From JACCZX01 sp963824935 (GTDB lineage: Bacteria > Pseudomonadota > Gammaproteobacteria > Burkholderiales > Burkholderiaceae_F), in assembly GCA_963824935.1 (NCBI GenBank), contig CAWGRF010000012.1, positions 124,001 through 188,000 of the forward strand: a stretch of 64,000 nucleotides of DNA, in the 5' to 3' direction. Each line of letters opens with the position of its first letter. The first letter of the stretch is position 1. A program made the position numbers and the translations under genes. The notes beneath the pieces are model-generated. The model was not told the origin of the DNA. It saw nothing but the letters and a program-made list of their open reading frames with translations, and made no database searches. Positions 7,828 to 18,800 of this stretch are shown piece by piece.

Positions 7828-9137
7828 TCAGAGTTGCGGCCCATGACCCGGTCGGGCAACCATGTCGCAATGGCGGGGAAGAGGGTAATCAACGCAATCG
7901 CAACGAGCAGCATGACGAAAAATGGCAACGCCGCGCGTGCGATCGTGTTGCTGTCCTTCCCCGTCATGTTCTGCAGTACGAAGAGGTTAAACCCAACCGG
8001 TGGTGTGACCTCGGCGATTTCAACCAGAAGCACGATAAATACGCCGAACCAGACCAGGTCGAACCCGGCAGTCTGGATCATCGGCAGCACCACCGCCGCA
8101 GTCAGAACGATCATCGATATGCCATCGAGCGCGGTGCCAAGTATCACGTAGAACACGGCAAGAATTGCGATCAGCGCGTATCGGTTCAAGCCGAGCCCGC
8201 CAACCCATTCGGCCAGCTCGCGCGGAATTCCGGTGAACGCCATGGCCTTGCTCAGGAACGCAGCGCCCGCGAGGATGAACATGATCATGCACGACACTCG
8301 GGTTGCCCCGAGCAGGCTCTCGACGAAGTTCGATCGCGTCAACGATCCGCCCCACCAGGCGATCACCAGGGAGCCGAGTACGCCGTAGGCGGCGCACTCG
8401 GTCGCAGTTGCGAGTCCTGCCAGCAACACGTACAGGATGAAGACGATCAGAAGTGCGCACGGGATCAACTCACGCGACTGCCGCATCTTCTCGATGAACG
8501 ACATGCCCGGCCCGGGCGCCGGCGTGCGCTCGGGATGCGTGAGCGCCCAGAAGACGATGTACCCCGAAAACAGCACCATCAAGAGCAAGCCGGGCATGAT
8601 GCCCGCCAGAAAAACGCGAATGATCGAAGCGTCGGCGGCCACCGCATACACGACCATCGTGATCGACGGCGGAATCAGGATGCCCAGCGTTCCGGCCGTC
8701 GCGAGCGAGCCGAGGGCGATCTGTTCGTCGTAGCCGCGCCGTTTCAACTCAGGCAATGCAACTTTGGCGATCGTTGCACAGGTCGCGGCGGACGAGCCCG
8801 AAACAGAACCGAAAATGCCGCAGCCGAGAATGTTGACGTGCATCAGGCGTCCGGGAATCCGTCGCAGCCAGGGTGCCAGCCCTTCGAACATTTGTTCGGA
8901 TAGCCGAGTGCGAAACAGAATTTCGCCCATCCAAATGAACAGCGGCAACGCCGCCAGTTCCCACGACGCGTTGGTTCCCCAGAACGCGGTGAAAAGACTG
9001 CGCCCGGGGGAGGTATCGGAAAACCCCTGCAGACCGATCCAGCCGACGATCCCGAGCGACATGCCGATCCAGACACCGGCGCATAGCACGACGCCGAGTA
9101 TGGCGAGCAGGATCGCCCCAATCGCGACGACGCTCAT
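7818..9137 (-). CDS. TRAP transporter large permease (DctM family)
   Basis: This 439-residue hydrophobic protein is the 12-13-helix DctM subunit of a tripartite ATP-independent periplasmic transporter, which moves carboxylates using an ion gradient. Visible family segments include the LFIWMGEILFRTRLSEQM region near residues 66-83, the GSVSGSSAATCAT loop near 110-122 and the GTLGILIPPSI motif near 150-160. The C-terminal region has EIAEVTPPVGFNLFVLQ. It is 10 nt downstream of the small permease and overlaps dadA, which points to an amino acid or amino-acid-derived acid as substrate (inference). Confidence 0.92.
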   Translation of the reverse strand: MSVVAIGAILLAILGVVLCAGVWIGMSLGIVGWIGLQGFSDTSPGRSLFTAFWGTNASWELAALPLFIWMGEILFRTRLSEQMFEGLAPWLRRIPGRLMHVNILGCGIFGSVSGSSAATCATIAKVALPELKRRGYDEQIALGSLATAGTLGILIPPSITMVVYAVAADASIIRVFLAGIMPGLLLMVLFSGYIVFWALTHPERTPAPGPGMSFIEKMRQSRELIPCALLIVFILYVLLAGLATATECAAYGVLGSLVIAWWGGSLTRSNFVESLLGATRVSCMIMFILAGAAFLSKAMAFTGIPRELAEWVGGLGLNRYALIAILAVFYVILGTALDGISMIVLTAAVVLPMIQTAGFDLVWFGVFIVLLVEIAEVTPPVGFNLFVLQNMTGKDSNTIARAALPFFVMLLVAIALITLFPAIATWLPDRVMGRNSECA

Positions 9138-9147
9138 CTGTTTCGGC

Positions 9148-9681
9148 TCACCAATCTTCCGTAAAGTCGCCGCGCGCGTGGCGCTCGTCGACCGCGACTT
9201 GATACGCCGGGCGGTCGCCGCGCAAGACCGTCACGAGCTCGTCAACGACGGCAACCAGCAGCAGCGCGGCACCAATTGCGAACGAAAGCTGCGGAATCCA
9301 GATCGGAACGACCAGTAGCCCGATCGACATCTCGTCATAGCGCCAGCTCTCGTACACGCCGTAATTAGCCCACACCGCGAGCGCCGCGCTCGCGACCAGG
9401 GCAATCAGCAGCGCCAGCAGCTCGGCGTACCGCCGGCGTGCCGGCGGCACGTTGTCGAGTACCAGCAGCATGCGGACGAAATCGCCGCGTCTGAAGGCGC
9501 TCGCCATCGGCAGGAACGCCGCGGCGGCGCACATCCATGACACCAAGTCATCGTTGCCGCTGAGACTGATGCCGAGCGGCCGCGTCAGCGCGCCGCCGAT
9601 CATCACAACAAATATGGCGAAGACGAAAAAAGCTCCGCAATAAGCGGAGCCGTCGTAGAGCCGGTCGAGCCAGCGTCGCAT
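9148..9681 (-). CDS. TRAP transporter small permease (DctQ family)
   Basis: This 177-residue protein has four predicted membrane segments, as expected for DctQ, the small subunit that stabilises the DctM permease. The ISLSGNDDLVSWMCAAAAF segment near residues 37-55 and the DFVRMLLVLD segment are typical. It lies between the DctP-like binding protein and the DctM gene in the canonical P-Q-M order. Confidence 0.88.
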   Translation of the reverse strand: MRRWLDRLYDGSAYCGAFFVFAIFVVMIGGALTRPLGISLSGNDDLVSWMCAAAAFLPMASAFRRGDFVRMLLVLDNVPPARRRYAELLALLIALVASAALAVWANYGVYESWRYDEMSIGLLVVPIWIPQLSFAIGAALLLVAVVDELVTVLRGDRPAYQVAVDERHARGDFTEDW

Positions 9682-9711
9682 GCTGCAGAGCTCGATTCAG
9701 CTCTTTGCGCC

Positions 9712-10693
9712 TCATTTCTTGCGGTAGGCGTCGACGATTTCCTGTCCTTCTGCGCCTGACTGCTTGAGCCAATCACTCAGCATCTCATCGCCGATCTTCT
9801 TCATGTCGCCCATCAGCTGCGGGGTGGGCTTGACCACCGTCATCTTGTTCTTTTGCAGGATCCCCAGCGATTCATCGGTATAGCCGCGCATCCTTTCCCA
9901 CCCTTTGCGCTCGGCATCGGCCGCTGCCTTCAGCAGCGCCGCCTGCGTCGGCTTGTCGAGCTTTTCGAATTCGCGCAGATTGACGATCACCATGTTCTTC
10001 GGGACCCATGCATTCACCGTATGAAAGTGGGTCAGCGTTTCCCAGACCTTGCTGTCGACGCCGGTGGCGCCCGACGACATGAACGAATCGACGACGCCTG
10101 TGGCGAGTGCCTGCGACAATTCGGCGGCCTGAATCGTCAGCGATTGCGCGCCGACTACTTGCGCAATCTTTGAGGTGGCCGGGTTGTAGGCGCGCCATTT
10201 GAGGCCCTTCATATCCGCGGCCGAGCGCAATTCTTTCTTCGCGTAAATGCCTTGCGGCGGCCATGCGACCGCGTACAAAAGCTTCGCACCACGCTTCGCG
10301 AGCAGCCGATCGACGACCGGCTTTTGCGCCTGCCAGAGCTTGTACGCATCGTCGAAGCCGGTCGCGAGGAACGGCAGCGAATCAACGCCGAACACGGGGT
10401 TCTGATTCACCATCACGCTCATCAGAATCTCGCCCATCTGCGCCTGGCCGCTTTCGACCGCGCGCGCGATCTCGGGCACCTTGAACAGCGATCCATTGGC
10501 GTGCACGGTGATCTTGAGCTTGCCGTTGGTGGCGAATTCAACGTCTTTGGCAAACTGAGTCAGCGTGACCGTGTGCGGGTTACCGATCGGATACCCGGCA
10601 GCCAGATTCCAGTTCGACTGCGCAGCGGCCGGCGCGATCGTGAAGGCTCAAAGCGACAGTGACAGCGCTTAACAGCAGTAAACGGCGTTTCAT
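9712..10693 (-). CDS. TRAP transporter substrate-binding protein (DctP family), frameshifted
   Basis: This gene encodes the periplasmic solute receptor of the TRAP system. An intact N-terminal signal sequence starts at the ATG at 10693 (MKRRLLLLSAVTVALSL), but the reading frame changes near 10640-10645. One extra C on the coding strand separates it from the frame that continues FTIAPAAAQSNWNLAAGYP. After that the protein runs without a stop to 9712, ending EIVDAYRKK. Removing the base gives about 326 residues, the normal DctP length. DctP features include VFGVDSLPFLATGFDDAYKL and the RAYNPATSKIAQVVGAQ segment that contacts ligand carboxylate through Arg. The extra base is probably sequence error, because no other damage is seen. 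Confidence 0.88.
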
Positions 10694-10784
10694 GGCGTCC
10701 TTAGGCAGGAGAATTGATCGGAAGAGAGAACGTCGTTGCTAACATCGCAGGCCCGCAATAGTACCCGTACCGCGACATAGAACT

Positions 10785-13700
10785 GTGAAAAAACGGCAGC
10801 GCTGGCAGTTCTGGATCGACCGTGGCGGCACCTTCACCGACATCGTTGCACGCACGCCCGATGGGGCGCTGCTTACGCACAAACTCCTGTCGGACAACCC
10901 CGAGCACTATGAGGACGCGGCGATCGCCGGCATCCGGCGTCTACTCGGAATCGCTACCGATGCGCCGGTGCCGGTTGATCAGATCGAAGCCGTCAAGATG
11001 GGAACGACGGTAGCTACCAATGCGTTGCTCGAGCGCAAGGGTGAGCCGACTGCGCTGGTGGTGACGCGCGGCTTTCGCGACGCGCTGCGTATTGCATATC
11101 AGAACCGTCCGCGATTGTTCGATCGGCACATCGTGCTGCCGGAGCTGTTGTATTCGAAGGTGATCGAAGTCGATGAGCGGGTTGGCGCGCACGGCGACGT
11201 TGTGCAGCCGCTCGATCTGGCTGCGGCGCGCAAGGAGCTCGCCGCAGCGTACGACGCGGGCTTTCGATCGGTCGCGATCGTGCTGATGCACGGTTATCGG
11301 TATTCGTCGCACGAGGCGGCGCTCGAGGCGGCGGCGCGCGAAGTCGGCTTTGCGCAAGTCTCGGCGTCACACCGCGTGAGCGCTCTGATGAAGTTCGTTG
11401 CACGCGGCGACACCACCGTGGTCGATGCGTACCTGTCGCCGATCCTGCGCCGTTACGTCGAGAGGGTAGCGAGCGAACTGCCGGATACGCGGCTGCTGTT
11501 CATGCAATCGTCGGGCGGGCTTACCGACGCGCGCCGCTTCCAGGGCAAGGACTCGATCCTGTCGGGCCCTGCCGGCGGCATCGTCGGCATGGTGCGCACG
11601 AGTCTTAGCGCGGGCTTCGATCGCGTGATCGGCTTCGATATGGGCGGTACGTCGACTGACGTATCGCATTTCGCGGGCAGCAACGTCAGCGATTGCGAGC
11701 GCGCGTTTGAGACGCAAGTCGCCGGCGTGCGGATGCGCGCGCCGATGATGAGCATTCACACGGTCGCCGCGGGCGGCGGCTCGATCCTGCACTTCGACGG
11801 CGCGCGCCTGCGTGTCGGGCCAGACTCTGCGGGTGCCAATCCGGGCCCGGCGTGCTATCGACGCGGGGGGCCGTTGACGGTGACCGACTGCAACGTGATG
11901 GTCGGCAAGATTCAGCCGGCATTCTTTCCGCACGTGTTCGGCCCGAATGCGAACGAAGCCCTCGATGAGAAAGTAGTGCGCGTGAAGTTCGCTGAGCTGG
12001 CTGCGGAGATTGCGCAGGCAACCGGCCGCGAACTGACGCCCGCGCAAGTCGCGGACGGCTACCTCGGCATCGCGGTCGGCAACATGGCCGAAGCGATCAA
12101 GCGCATCTCGGTGCAGCGCGGCCACGACGTGACCAAGTACACGCTGACGGTGTTCGGCGGCGCGGGCGGCCAGCACGCTTGCCGTGTGGCCGACGAGTTG
12201 GGGATGAGTCGCATCTTTGCGCATCCGCTGGCGGGAGTGCTGTCGGCGTACGGAATGGGATTGGCCGATCAGACGGCGATGCGCGAACAGTCGATCGAAC
12301 GCCGTCTGGAGGCAGACGCAATACCGCTGCTGGAGTCAACGCTCGACCGCCTGGCGGCCGACGCCACCGACGATCTCAAGTCGCAGGGCGTGGCCGTGGC
12401 GCGCATCGCCGTCGTGCGCCGAGCGCACTTGCGCTACGACGGCACCGATACCGCCTTGATCGTTGCCGCCGCGACGCTGTCCGAAATGCAAGCTGCCTTC
12501 GACGCCGAATACCTGAAGCGCTACTCGTTCCTGATGGAGGGCCGTGCGCTCATTATCGAAGCGGCATCGGTCGAAGCGATCGGCGGCGGTGAGACGGCGG
12601 CGGAAGAGGCGGTTGCGAGACCGCTACGCACAACGCCGCTGGCCGCGCAGGCGAGGGTGCGCATGTATGCCGAGGATGAGTGGCACGACACGCCGCTGTA
12701 TGCGCGCGCCGACACGCGCCCGGGCGACGTGATCGACGGTCCGGCGATCATTGCCGAAGCCAACGCGACCACCGTGGTCGAGCCAGGGTGGCGCGCCACG
12801 ATCACCAAGCTCGACCATCTGCTGCTCGAGCGCGCGCGGCCGCGCGCGCAGCGCCAGGCGATCGGTACCACGGTGGATCCGGTGATGCTTGAAGTGTTCA
12901 ACAACCTGTTCATGTCGATTGCCGAGCAGATGGGACTGCGGCTGCAGAACACGGCGTACTCGGTCAACATCAAGGAGCGCCTCGATTTCTCATGCGCGCT
13001 GTTCGATGCCGACGGCAACCTGATCGCCAACGCGCCGCATATGCCGGTACATCTGGGCTCGATGGGCGAATCGATCAAGACGGTGATGCGCGAGAACGCC
13101 GGCGCGATGAAGGCGGGAGACGCGTACGTGATCAACGATCCGTATCACGGCGGCACGCACCTGCCGGATGTGACCGTGATCACGCCCGTGTTCGATCGTG
13201 ACGGCAGCCAAATTCTGTTCTACGTGGGCTCGCGGGGACACCATGCGGACATCGGCGGCACGACCCCGGGATCGATGCCGCCGTTTTCGACGTCGCTCGA
13301 TGAAGAAGGCGTGCGCTTCATCAACTTCAAGCTGATCGAAGGGCAGGGCGCGGGCCGCGCCGGCCGCATGCGCGAAACAGAGCTCACGCACTTGCTGACC
13401 TCCGGTCAGTATCCGGCGCGTAATCCGGCACAGAACATCGCCGATCTGCGCGCCCAAATCGCCGCCAACGAAAAAGGCCGCGAAGAACTGCTGAAGATGG
13501 TCGATCTGTTCGGGCTGGATGTCGTGCGCGCGTACATGCGGCACGTGCAGGACAACGCCGAAGAATCGGTGCGGCGCGTCATCACGAAGCTGGCGGACGG
13601 GTCGTTCGAGTATCCGCTCGACAACGGCGCGGTGATCCGCGTGCGCATTACAGTCGATCGAAAAAACCGCTCTGCAAAGATCGACTTCACCGGCAGCTCG

Positions 13701-14453
13701 GATCAACTGACGAACAACTTCAACGCGCCCAGCGCGGTGTGCGTCGCGGCGGTGCTGTACGTGTTCCGCACCTTGGTCGATGCCGATATTCCGCTGAACG
13801 CGGGCTGCCTGAAGCCGCTTGAAGTCATCATTCCCGAGCGCTCGATGCTGAATCCGCGCTACCCGGCAGCGGTGGTGGCAGGCAACGTCGAAACGTCTTC
13901 ATGCATTACCGACGCGCTGTATGGCGCGCTAAGCGTGATGGCTGCAGCGCAGGGCACGATGAACAACTTCACGTTCGGTAACGAGCGGTATCAGTACTAC
14001 GAAACGATCTCGGGCGGTTCTGGTGCGGGCATTTACAACATCGGCGCGAACGAAGAAGCGCTCGATGGTTTCAACGGCACCGACGTCGTGCAGACACACA
14101 TGACCAACTCGCGGCTGACTGACCCCGAGGTGCTCGAGTTCCGCTATCCGGTGCGATTGGAAAGCTACGAGATACGCCCGAATTCCGGTGGTGCGGGACG
14201 CTGGCACGGCGGCAACGGCGGCACACGGCGCGTGCGTTTTTTGGAACCGATGACGGCGTCGATTCTGGCCAATCATCGGTCGATTCCTCCGTTTGGAATG
14301 GCAGGTGGTGAGCCCGGCGAATTGGGCCGTAACTGGATCGAAAGAATTGACGGGCGCATCGAGACGATGGGACACATCGGATCGGCCGAAATGAACGTCG
14401 ATGATGTCGTAGTTATTCAAACTCCGGGCGGCGGCGGCTTTGGGAAAAAATGA
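10785..14453 (+). CDS. Fused hydantoinase A/B, 5-oxoprolinase-type ATPase
   Basis: This 1222-residue protein joins an HyuA-like half (about 1-690) and an HyuB-like half (about 695-1220), the arrangement of ATP-dependent 5-oxoprolinase (OPLAH). The N-terminal nucleotide-binding motif RGGTFTDIVA is at residues 9-18, with a second phosphate motif, GFDMGGTSTDVSHF, near 283-296. The HyuB half begins with DPVMLEVFNNLFMSIAEQMG near 697 and contains NDPYHGGTHLPDVT. It ends with the glycine-rich TPGGGGFGKK tail. The start is GTG at 10785. It is divergent from the TRAP-DadA operon across about 90 bp. The substrate could be 5-oxoproline, a hydantoin or another cyclic amide; the sequence does not separate these. 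Confidence 0.92.
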   Translation: MKKRQRWQFWIDRGGTFTDIVARTPDGALLTHKLLSDNPEHYEDAAIAGIRRLLGIATDAPVPVDQIEAVKMGTTVATNALLERKGEPTALVVTRGFRDALRIAYQNRPRLFDRHIVLPELLYSKVIEVDERVGAHGDVVQPLDLAAARKELAAAYDAGFRSVAIVLMHGYRYSSHEAALEAAAREVGFAQVSASHRVSALMKFVARGDTTVVDAYLSPILRRYVERVASELPDTRLLFMQSSGGLTDARRFQGKDSILSGPAGGIVGMVRTSLSAGFDRVIGFDMGGTSTDVSHFAGSNVSDCERAFETQVAGVRMRAPMMSIHTVAAGGGSILHFDGARLRVGPDSAGANPGPACYRRGGPLTVTDCNVMVGKIQPAFFPHVFGPNANEALDEKVVRVKFAELAAEIAQATGRELTPAQVADGYLGIAVGNMAEAIKRISVQRGHDVTKYTLTVFGGAGGQHACRVADELGMSRIFAHPLAGVLSAYGMGLADQTAMREQSIERRLEADAIPLLESTLDRLAADATDDLKSQGVAVARIAVVRRAHLRYDGTDTALIVAAATLSEMQAAFDAEYLKRYSFLMEGRALIIEAASVEAIGGGETAAEEAVARPLRTTPLAAQARVRMYAEDEWHDTPLYARADTRPGDVIDGPAIIAEANATTVVEPGWRATITKLDHLLLERARPRAQRQAIGTTVDPVMLEVFNNLFMSIAEQMGLRLQNTAYSVNIKERLDFSCALFDADGNLIANAPHMPVHLGSMGESIKTVMRENAGAMKAGDAYVINDPYHGGTHLPDVTVITPVFDRDGSQILFYVGSRGHHADIGGTTPGSMPPFSTSLDEEGVRFINFKLIEGQGAGRAGRMRETELTHLLTSGQYPARNPAQNIADLRAQIAANEKGREELLKMVDLFGLDVVRAYMRHVQDNAEESVRRVITKLADGSFEYPLDNGAVIRVRITVDRKNRSAKIDFTGSSDQLTNNFNAPSAVCVAAVLYVFRTLVDADIPLNAGCLKPLEVIIPERSMLNPRYPAAVVAGNVETSSCITDALYGALSVMAAAQGTMNNFTFGNERYQYYETISGGSGAGIYNIGANEEALDGFNGTDVVQTHMTNSRLTDPEVLEFRYPVRLESYEIRPNSGGAGRWHGGNGGTRRVRFLEPMTASILANHRSIPPFGMAGGEPGELGRNWIERIDGRIETMGHIGSAEMNVDDVVVIQTPGGGGFGKK

Positions 14454-14537
14454 AGGCGATCGAACACGGCAAAAACGGATTACCGCAGTCGAAATTCCGA
14501 GCACGACTGAGCGGCGTCAGCAGAAATAATTCGTGCC

Positions 14538-15782
14538 ATGAATGCGCCGGACCGCCTGGGCCTTACCTCGATTCTGGGCTCGCTATCGCTCAGCTACTCA
14601 CCGCTGGTCGATCGCGAGCGGCGTACGTTCGGCACACGCCTGACGATGTTGTCTGTGAAGCCGAGCGAGCGGCTGCCGGTCGGCTTGATCCTCGAACAGT
14701 TAAATGGCCTGTGGCCCGAGTCGCGTGCGCTGGTGCTGGTGGCGCCGCTCGATGCGCAGCTCGACGATTCATTGCTCGCCTGGCAGCCTCCACGCAATGC
14801 TGTCGTCGAAATTCCGACCATTGCGCTGCGCGACCCGACGACACAAGGGCTCGTTCAACGCGCGCGTCGGCTCGGCATCAAAATGGCGTTGCGCGGCCGG
14901 CCCGATGTGCCGTTGCCGCCCGCGCTGCTCGACTGCTTTGATTACGCGCTGATTCACATCACCGAAGACCGGCGCCGCCGGAGCGATGGCAGCAACACGC
15001 CACCGCCGCCGGGTGTGCTGCGCCGCATGCCCTTCATCATTACCGGCACGTTTCGCGTGGCCGAGCTGCAGGCCGCGTACGAACGCGGCGCGGTCGCCAG
15101 CGTAGGCGTACCGCTCGACGAAGCTCATCCGACGATAGAGCGGCCGCCGCAACCGAGCCAGGCGGCGGTGCTCGAATTGCTGCGTCTCGCGCACGAGCGT
15201 GCCGATATCGTTGCAATCGAGTCGGCGATCAAGCGCGATACAGCCTTGACGTTCGAGCTGATCCGCTTTGTCAACTCGGCTGCGTTTGCAATGCCGATGC
15301 AGGTCGTGTCGGTCAAGCGCGCGATCATGGTTCTAGGCCACGCCAAAATGACCCGGTGGCTTTCGCGCATGCTGCGCGTCTCCACCTTCAACGGCGATGC
15401 GTTGCCATTAATGCACGCGGGCATTCGGCGCGGATTATTCCTGGAGCATCTGGCAAGCTGCACGGTCGACGGTGCCGCGCTGCGCGACTCGCTGTTCCAG
15501 ACCGGCGCATTCTCATTGCTCGATCGAATGACCGGCACCTCGTTTGCCCGCTTGCTTGCGCGCGCGCAACTGCCTTCGAGCGTTGCAGCCGCGTTGGTTG
15601 ATCGCACCGGGCCGTGCGCGCCGTATTTGTCGTTGGCTGAGGCGATCGAGCGCAACGATCCGGTGATGAGCCGAAAGCAGCGCGAAGCGCTCGACATCTC
15701 ATTGCTCGATTGCAACGTTGCCCTGCTGCGCGCGTTATCTGCGGCGCAGACGAACTCGCGCGAGGATCGCATCGCCGCCTGA
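14538..15782 (+). CDS. Degenerate EAL plus HDOD domain signalling protein
   Basis: This 414-residue protein has the YuxH-like architecture: an N-terminal EAL-related region (about 10-200) followed by an HDOD domain (about 205-410). The EAL half opens with SLSYSPLVDRERRTFGTRLT, but the catalytic Glu-Ala-Leu and metal ligands are not recognisable, so it should not hydrolyse cyclic di-GMP. The HDOD half shows ALTFELIRFVNSAAFAM and VVSVKRAIMVLGHAKMTRWL, which fit the HDOD helices. Such proteins act as regulators, often in motility or surface behaviour. The start ATG at 14538 lies 84 nt after the oxoprolinase gene. Partner and signal are unknown. Confidence 0.85.
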   Translation: MNAPDRLGLTSILGSLSLSYSPLVDRERRTFGTRLTMLSVKPSERLPVGLILEQLNGLWPESRALVLVAPLDAQLDDSLLAWQPPRNAVVEIPTIALRDPTTQGLVQRARRLGIKMALRGRPDVPLPPALLDCFDYALIHITEDRRRRSDGSNTPPPPGVLRRMPFIITGTFRVAELQAAYERGAVASVGVPLDEAHPTIERPPQPSQAAVLELLRLAHERADIVAIESAIKRDTALTFELIRFVNSAAFAMPMQVVSVKRAIMVLGHAKMTRWLSRMLRVSTFNGDALPLMHAGIRRGLFLEHLASCTVDGAALRDSLFQTGAFSLLDRMTGTSFARLLARAQLPSSVAAALVDRTGPCAPYLSLAEAIERNDPVMSRKQREALDISLLDCNVALLRALSAAQTNSREDRIAA

Positions 15783-15895
15783 ACGTTCGCGGTGAATCTG
15801 CATCATCGTGCACCGCTATAATTCGCGCGCAGTTTGTCCGGTGCAATGGCTGGTCCATTGCGATTCGGCACCGGCAAGCGCGCTTCCTTTCCATA

Positions 15896-18800
15896 ATGAC
15901 TTCACACGCGACGTTTCTAGCGCTCCCCGGACCGAGCGCTCTGTCGGCGTTTCGCGCAGCGCGGTTGCTGGCCAAGGTCAGAGAGGTCGAAGCATCGGCT
16001 GAGCGCATCAGCGCGCATTTCATTCACTTCGTGCACGCACGCGGCGGGTTGAAGAACGAAGAGCGTGCGCGGCTCGACGCATTGCTGTCGTACGGCGATG
16101 CTGCGCAGGCAAGTCATTCCGCCAAGAATGGTGCATCGTTCCTGGTCGTTCCTCGGCTTGGAACGATTTCGCCCTGGGCCAGCAAGGCCACCGACATCGC
16201 ACACAACACCGGCCTGGCGCTGGTTCATCGCATCGAGCGTGGAACGCTGTTTCGCATCGAATTCAAGCGAGCGTTGTTCGGCGGTCATCCACTTTCGTCG
16301 GACACCGCTGATCGTCTCGCAGCGGTCTTGCACGACCGCATGACCGAAAGCGTTACCGATCCTGCGACCGATCCCGCGCTCATCTTTCGCGATCTGGCGA
16401 GCAAGCCGATGCAGACGGTTCCGGTGGCGGCGAACGGGCGCGAAGCGCTTGCGCGCGCCAATGTCGAAATGGGCCTCGCGCTGTCGGACGACGAGATCGA
16501 CTACCTGCTCGACGCCTTCAAGCGAATCAAGCGCGATCCGACCGATGTCGAGTTGATGATGTTCGCGCAGGCCAACTCCGAGCATTGCCGCCACAAGATT
16601 TTCAACGCGACCTGGACGATCGACGGCGCAGCCAAAGACAGCACGCTGTTCGACATGATTCGCGCCACGCACCGCGCCGCGCCGCAGGGAACGGTCGTCG
16701 CGTATAGCGACAATGCCGCGGTGCTCGAGGGCCGAACCGCGTCGCGCTTCTATCCGGCGAGCGATCATGCTGAAGGTGCGTTCGGCGTCGACTACGCGTT
16801 GCGCGACGAGCTGACGCATACGGTGTTCAAGGTCGAAACGCACAACCATCCGACAGCGATCTCGCCGTTTCCGGGCGCGTCGACCGGCGCAGGTGGCGAG
16901 ATTCGCGATGAAGGCGCCACCGGCCGGGGAGCCAGGCCAAAGGCGGGACTGTGCGGATTCTCGGTCTCGCATCTGCGAATTCCCGACATGCAGCAGGCAT
17001 GGGAGGACGACTTCGGATTTCCAGCACGCATTGCCGATGCGTTATCGATCATGATCGAAGGCCCGATCGGCGCGGCGGCGTTCAACAACGAGTTCGGCCG
17101 CCCGAATCTGCTCGGTTACTTTCGCAGCTACGAACAGAACGTCGACGGCAGGCGCTACGGTTATCACAAGCCGATCATGATCGCCGGCGGTATCGGCAAC
17201 ATCGTCGACAAGCAGGTGCGCAAGCACGATCTGCCGCCCGGCACCTTGCTGATACAGCTCGGCGGGCCCGGGATGCGGATCGGACTCGGCGGCGGCGCGG
17301 CTTCGAGCATGGGCGCCGGCACCAATACCGAGCAGCTCGATTTCGATTCGGTCCAGCGCGGCAATCCGGAAATGCAGCGCCGTGCCCAGGAAGTCATCGA
17401 CCGTTGCTGGGCGTTCGGCGCACGTAATCCGGTGCTGTCGATTCATGACGTTGGCGCAGGCGGCTTGTCGAATGCGATGCCGGAGCTGGCCGATCAGTCA
17501 AAGCGCGGCGCGCGCATTGCGCTCGCCGATGTTCCGGTCGAAGAAAGCGGCATGAGCCCGCTCGAGATCTGGTGCAACGAGGCCCAGGAGCGGTACGCAC
17601 TGGCGATAGCGCCCGACCGACTCGCGGCGTTCGACTGGCTGGCCCGGCGTGAGCGCTGCCCGTATGCGGTCAATCGGGCGCATTGCCGACGATGCGCAAC
17701 TTGTCATCGAAGGCGTAAACGGCGTGCGCGCTGTTGATATGCCGATGAATGTGCTGCTCGGCAAGCCGCCGCGCATGCACCGTGATGCCCTTCACATCGA
17801 GCAAGCGCTGCCCGCATTCGAAAGCGCCGGCCTGGTGCTCGAGCAATGCGCGCTCGATGTGCTGCGGCATCCGACCGTCGCCAGCAAATCGTTTCTAATC
17901 ACCATCGGCGATCGAACCGTCGGCGGGATGAATTCGCGCGACTCGATGGTCGGTCCCTGGCAGGTACCGGTCGCCGACTGCGCGGTGACGACGATCAGTT
18001 TCGACGGCTACGCCGGCGAAGCGATGGCCATCGGCGAGCGCACACCGCTGGCGGTCATCGATGCGGCCGCAGCATCGCGCGTCGCGATCGGCGAGGCCAT
18101 CACGAATATCGCGGCGGCCGACGTGCAGTTGCAGCGCGTGAAGATATCGGCCAACTGGATGGCCGCGTGCGGCGTGCCGGGCGAAGACGCGAAGCTGTTC
18201 GATGCAGTGCAGGCTGCAAGCGAGTTATGCCAGGCGCTCGGTATCAGCGTGCCGGTCGGCAAGGATTCATTGTCGATGCAGACCGCCTGGCGCGACGGTA
18301 ACGTCGACAAGACGGTCGTCGCGCCGATCTCATTGATCGCCAGCGCGGCCGCACCGGTCGATGATGTGCGCCGCTCGCTGACGCCGCAGCTGGTCGCCGA
18401 TAACGACACCGTGCTGGTACTGATCGATCTGGGTGCGGGCCGCAATCGGCTGGGCGGGTCGATCCTGGCGCAGGTCACCCGACAGATCGGCAACGAAGCC
18501 CCGGATCTCGACGATCCGACCAAGCTGATCGCATTCGTAAGCGTGATGCGCGAGCTGCAGCGCGAAAATCTTAGTGCTCGCCTATCACGATCGCTCGGAC
18601 GGTGGCCTGTTCGCAACGCTCGCCGAGATGGCGTTCGCCGGGCATGTCGGCATCAGCGTCAATCTCGACGTACTCGCTGTGGATCCGCTCGCCGAGGATT
18701 GGGGCGATTTCAAGATCCGGCCCGAGCAGGTCGCGGTCCGTCGCAATGAATCGATCCTGAAGGCGCTCTTCACCGAAGAGCTCGGCGCCGTCTTGCAAGT

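Noticed and set aside
11367..12224. 285-codon minus-strand frame opposite the oxoprolinase gene
   Set aside because: It is His/Arg-rich shadow sequence without motifs, lying entirely inside a well-supported gene.
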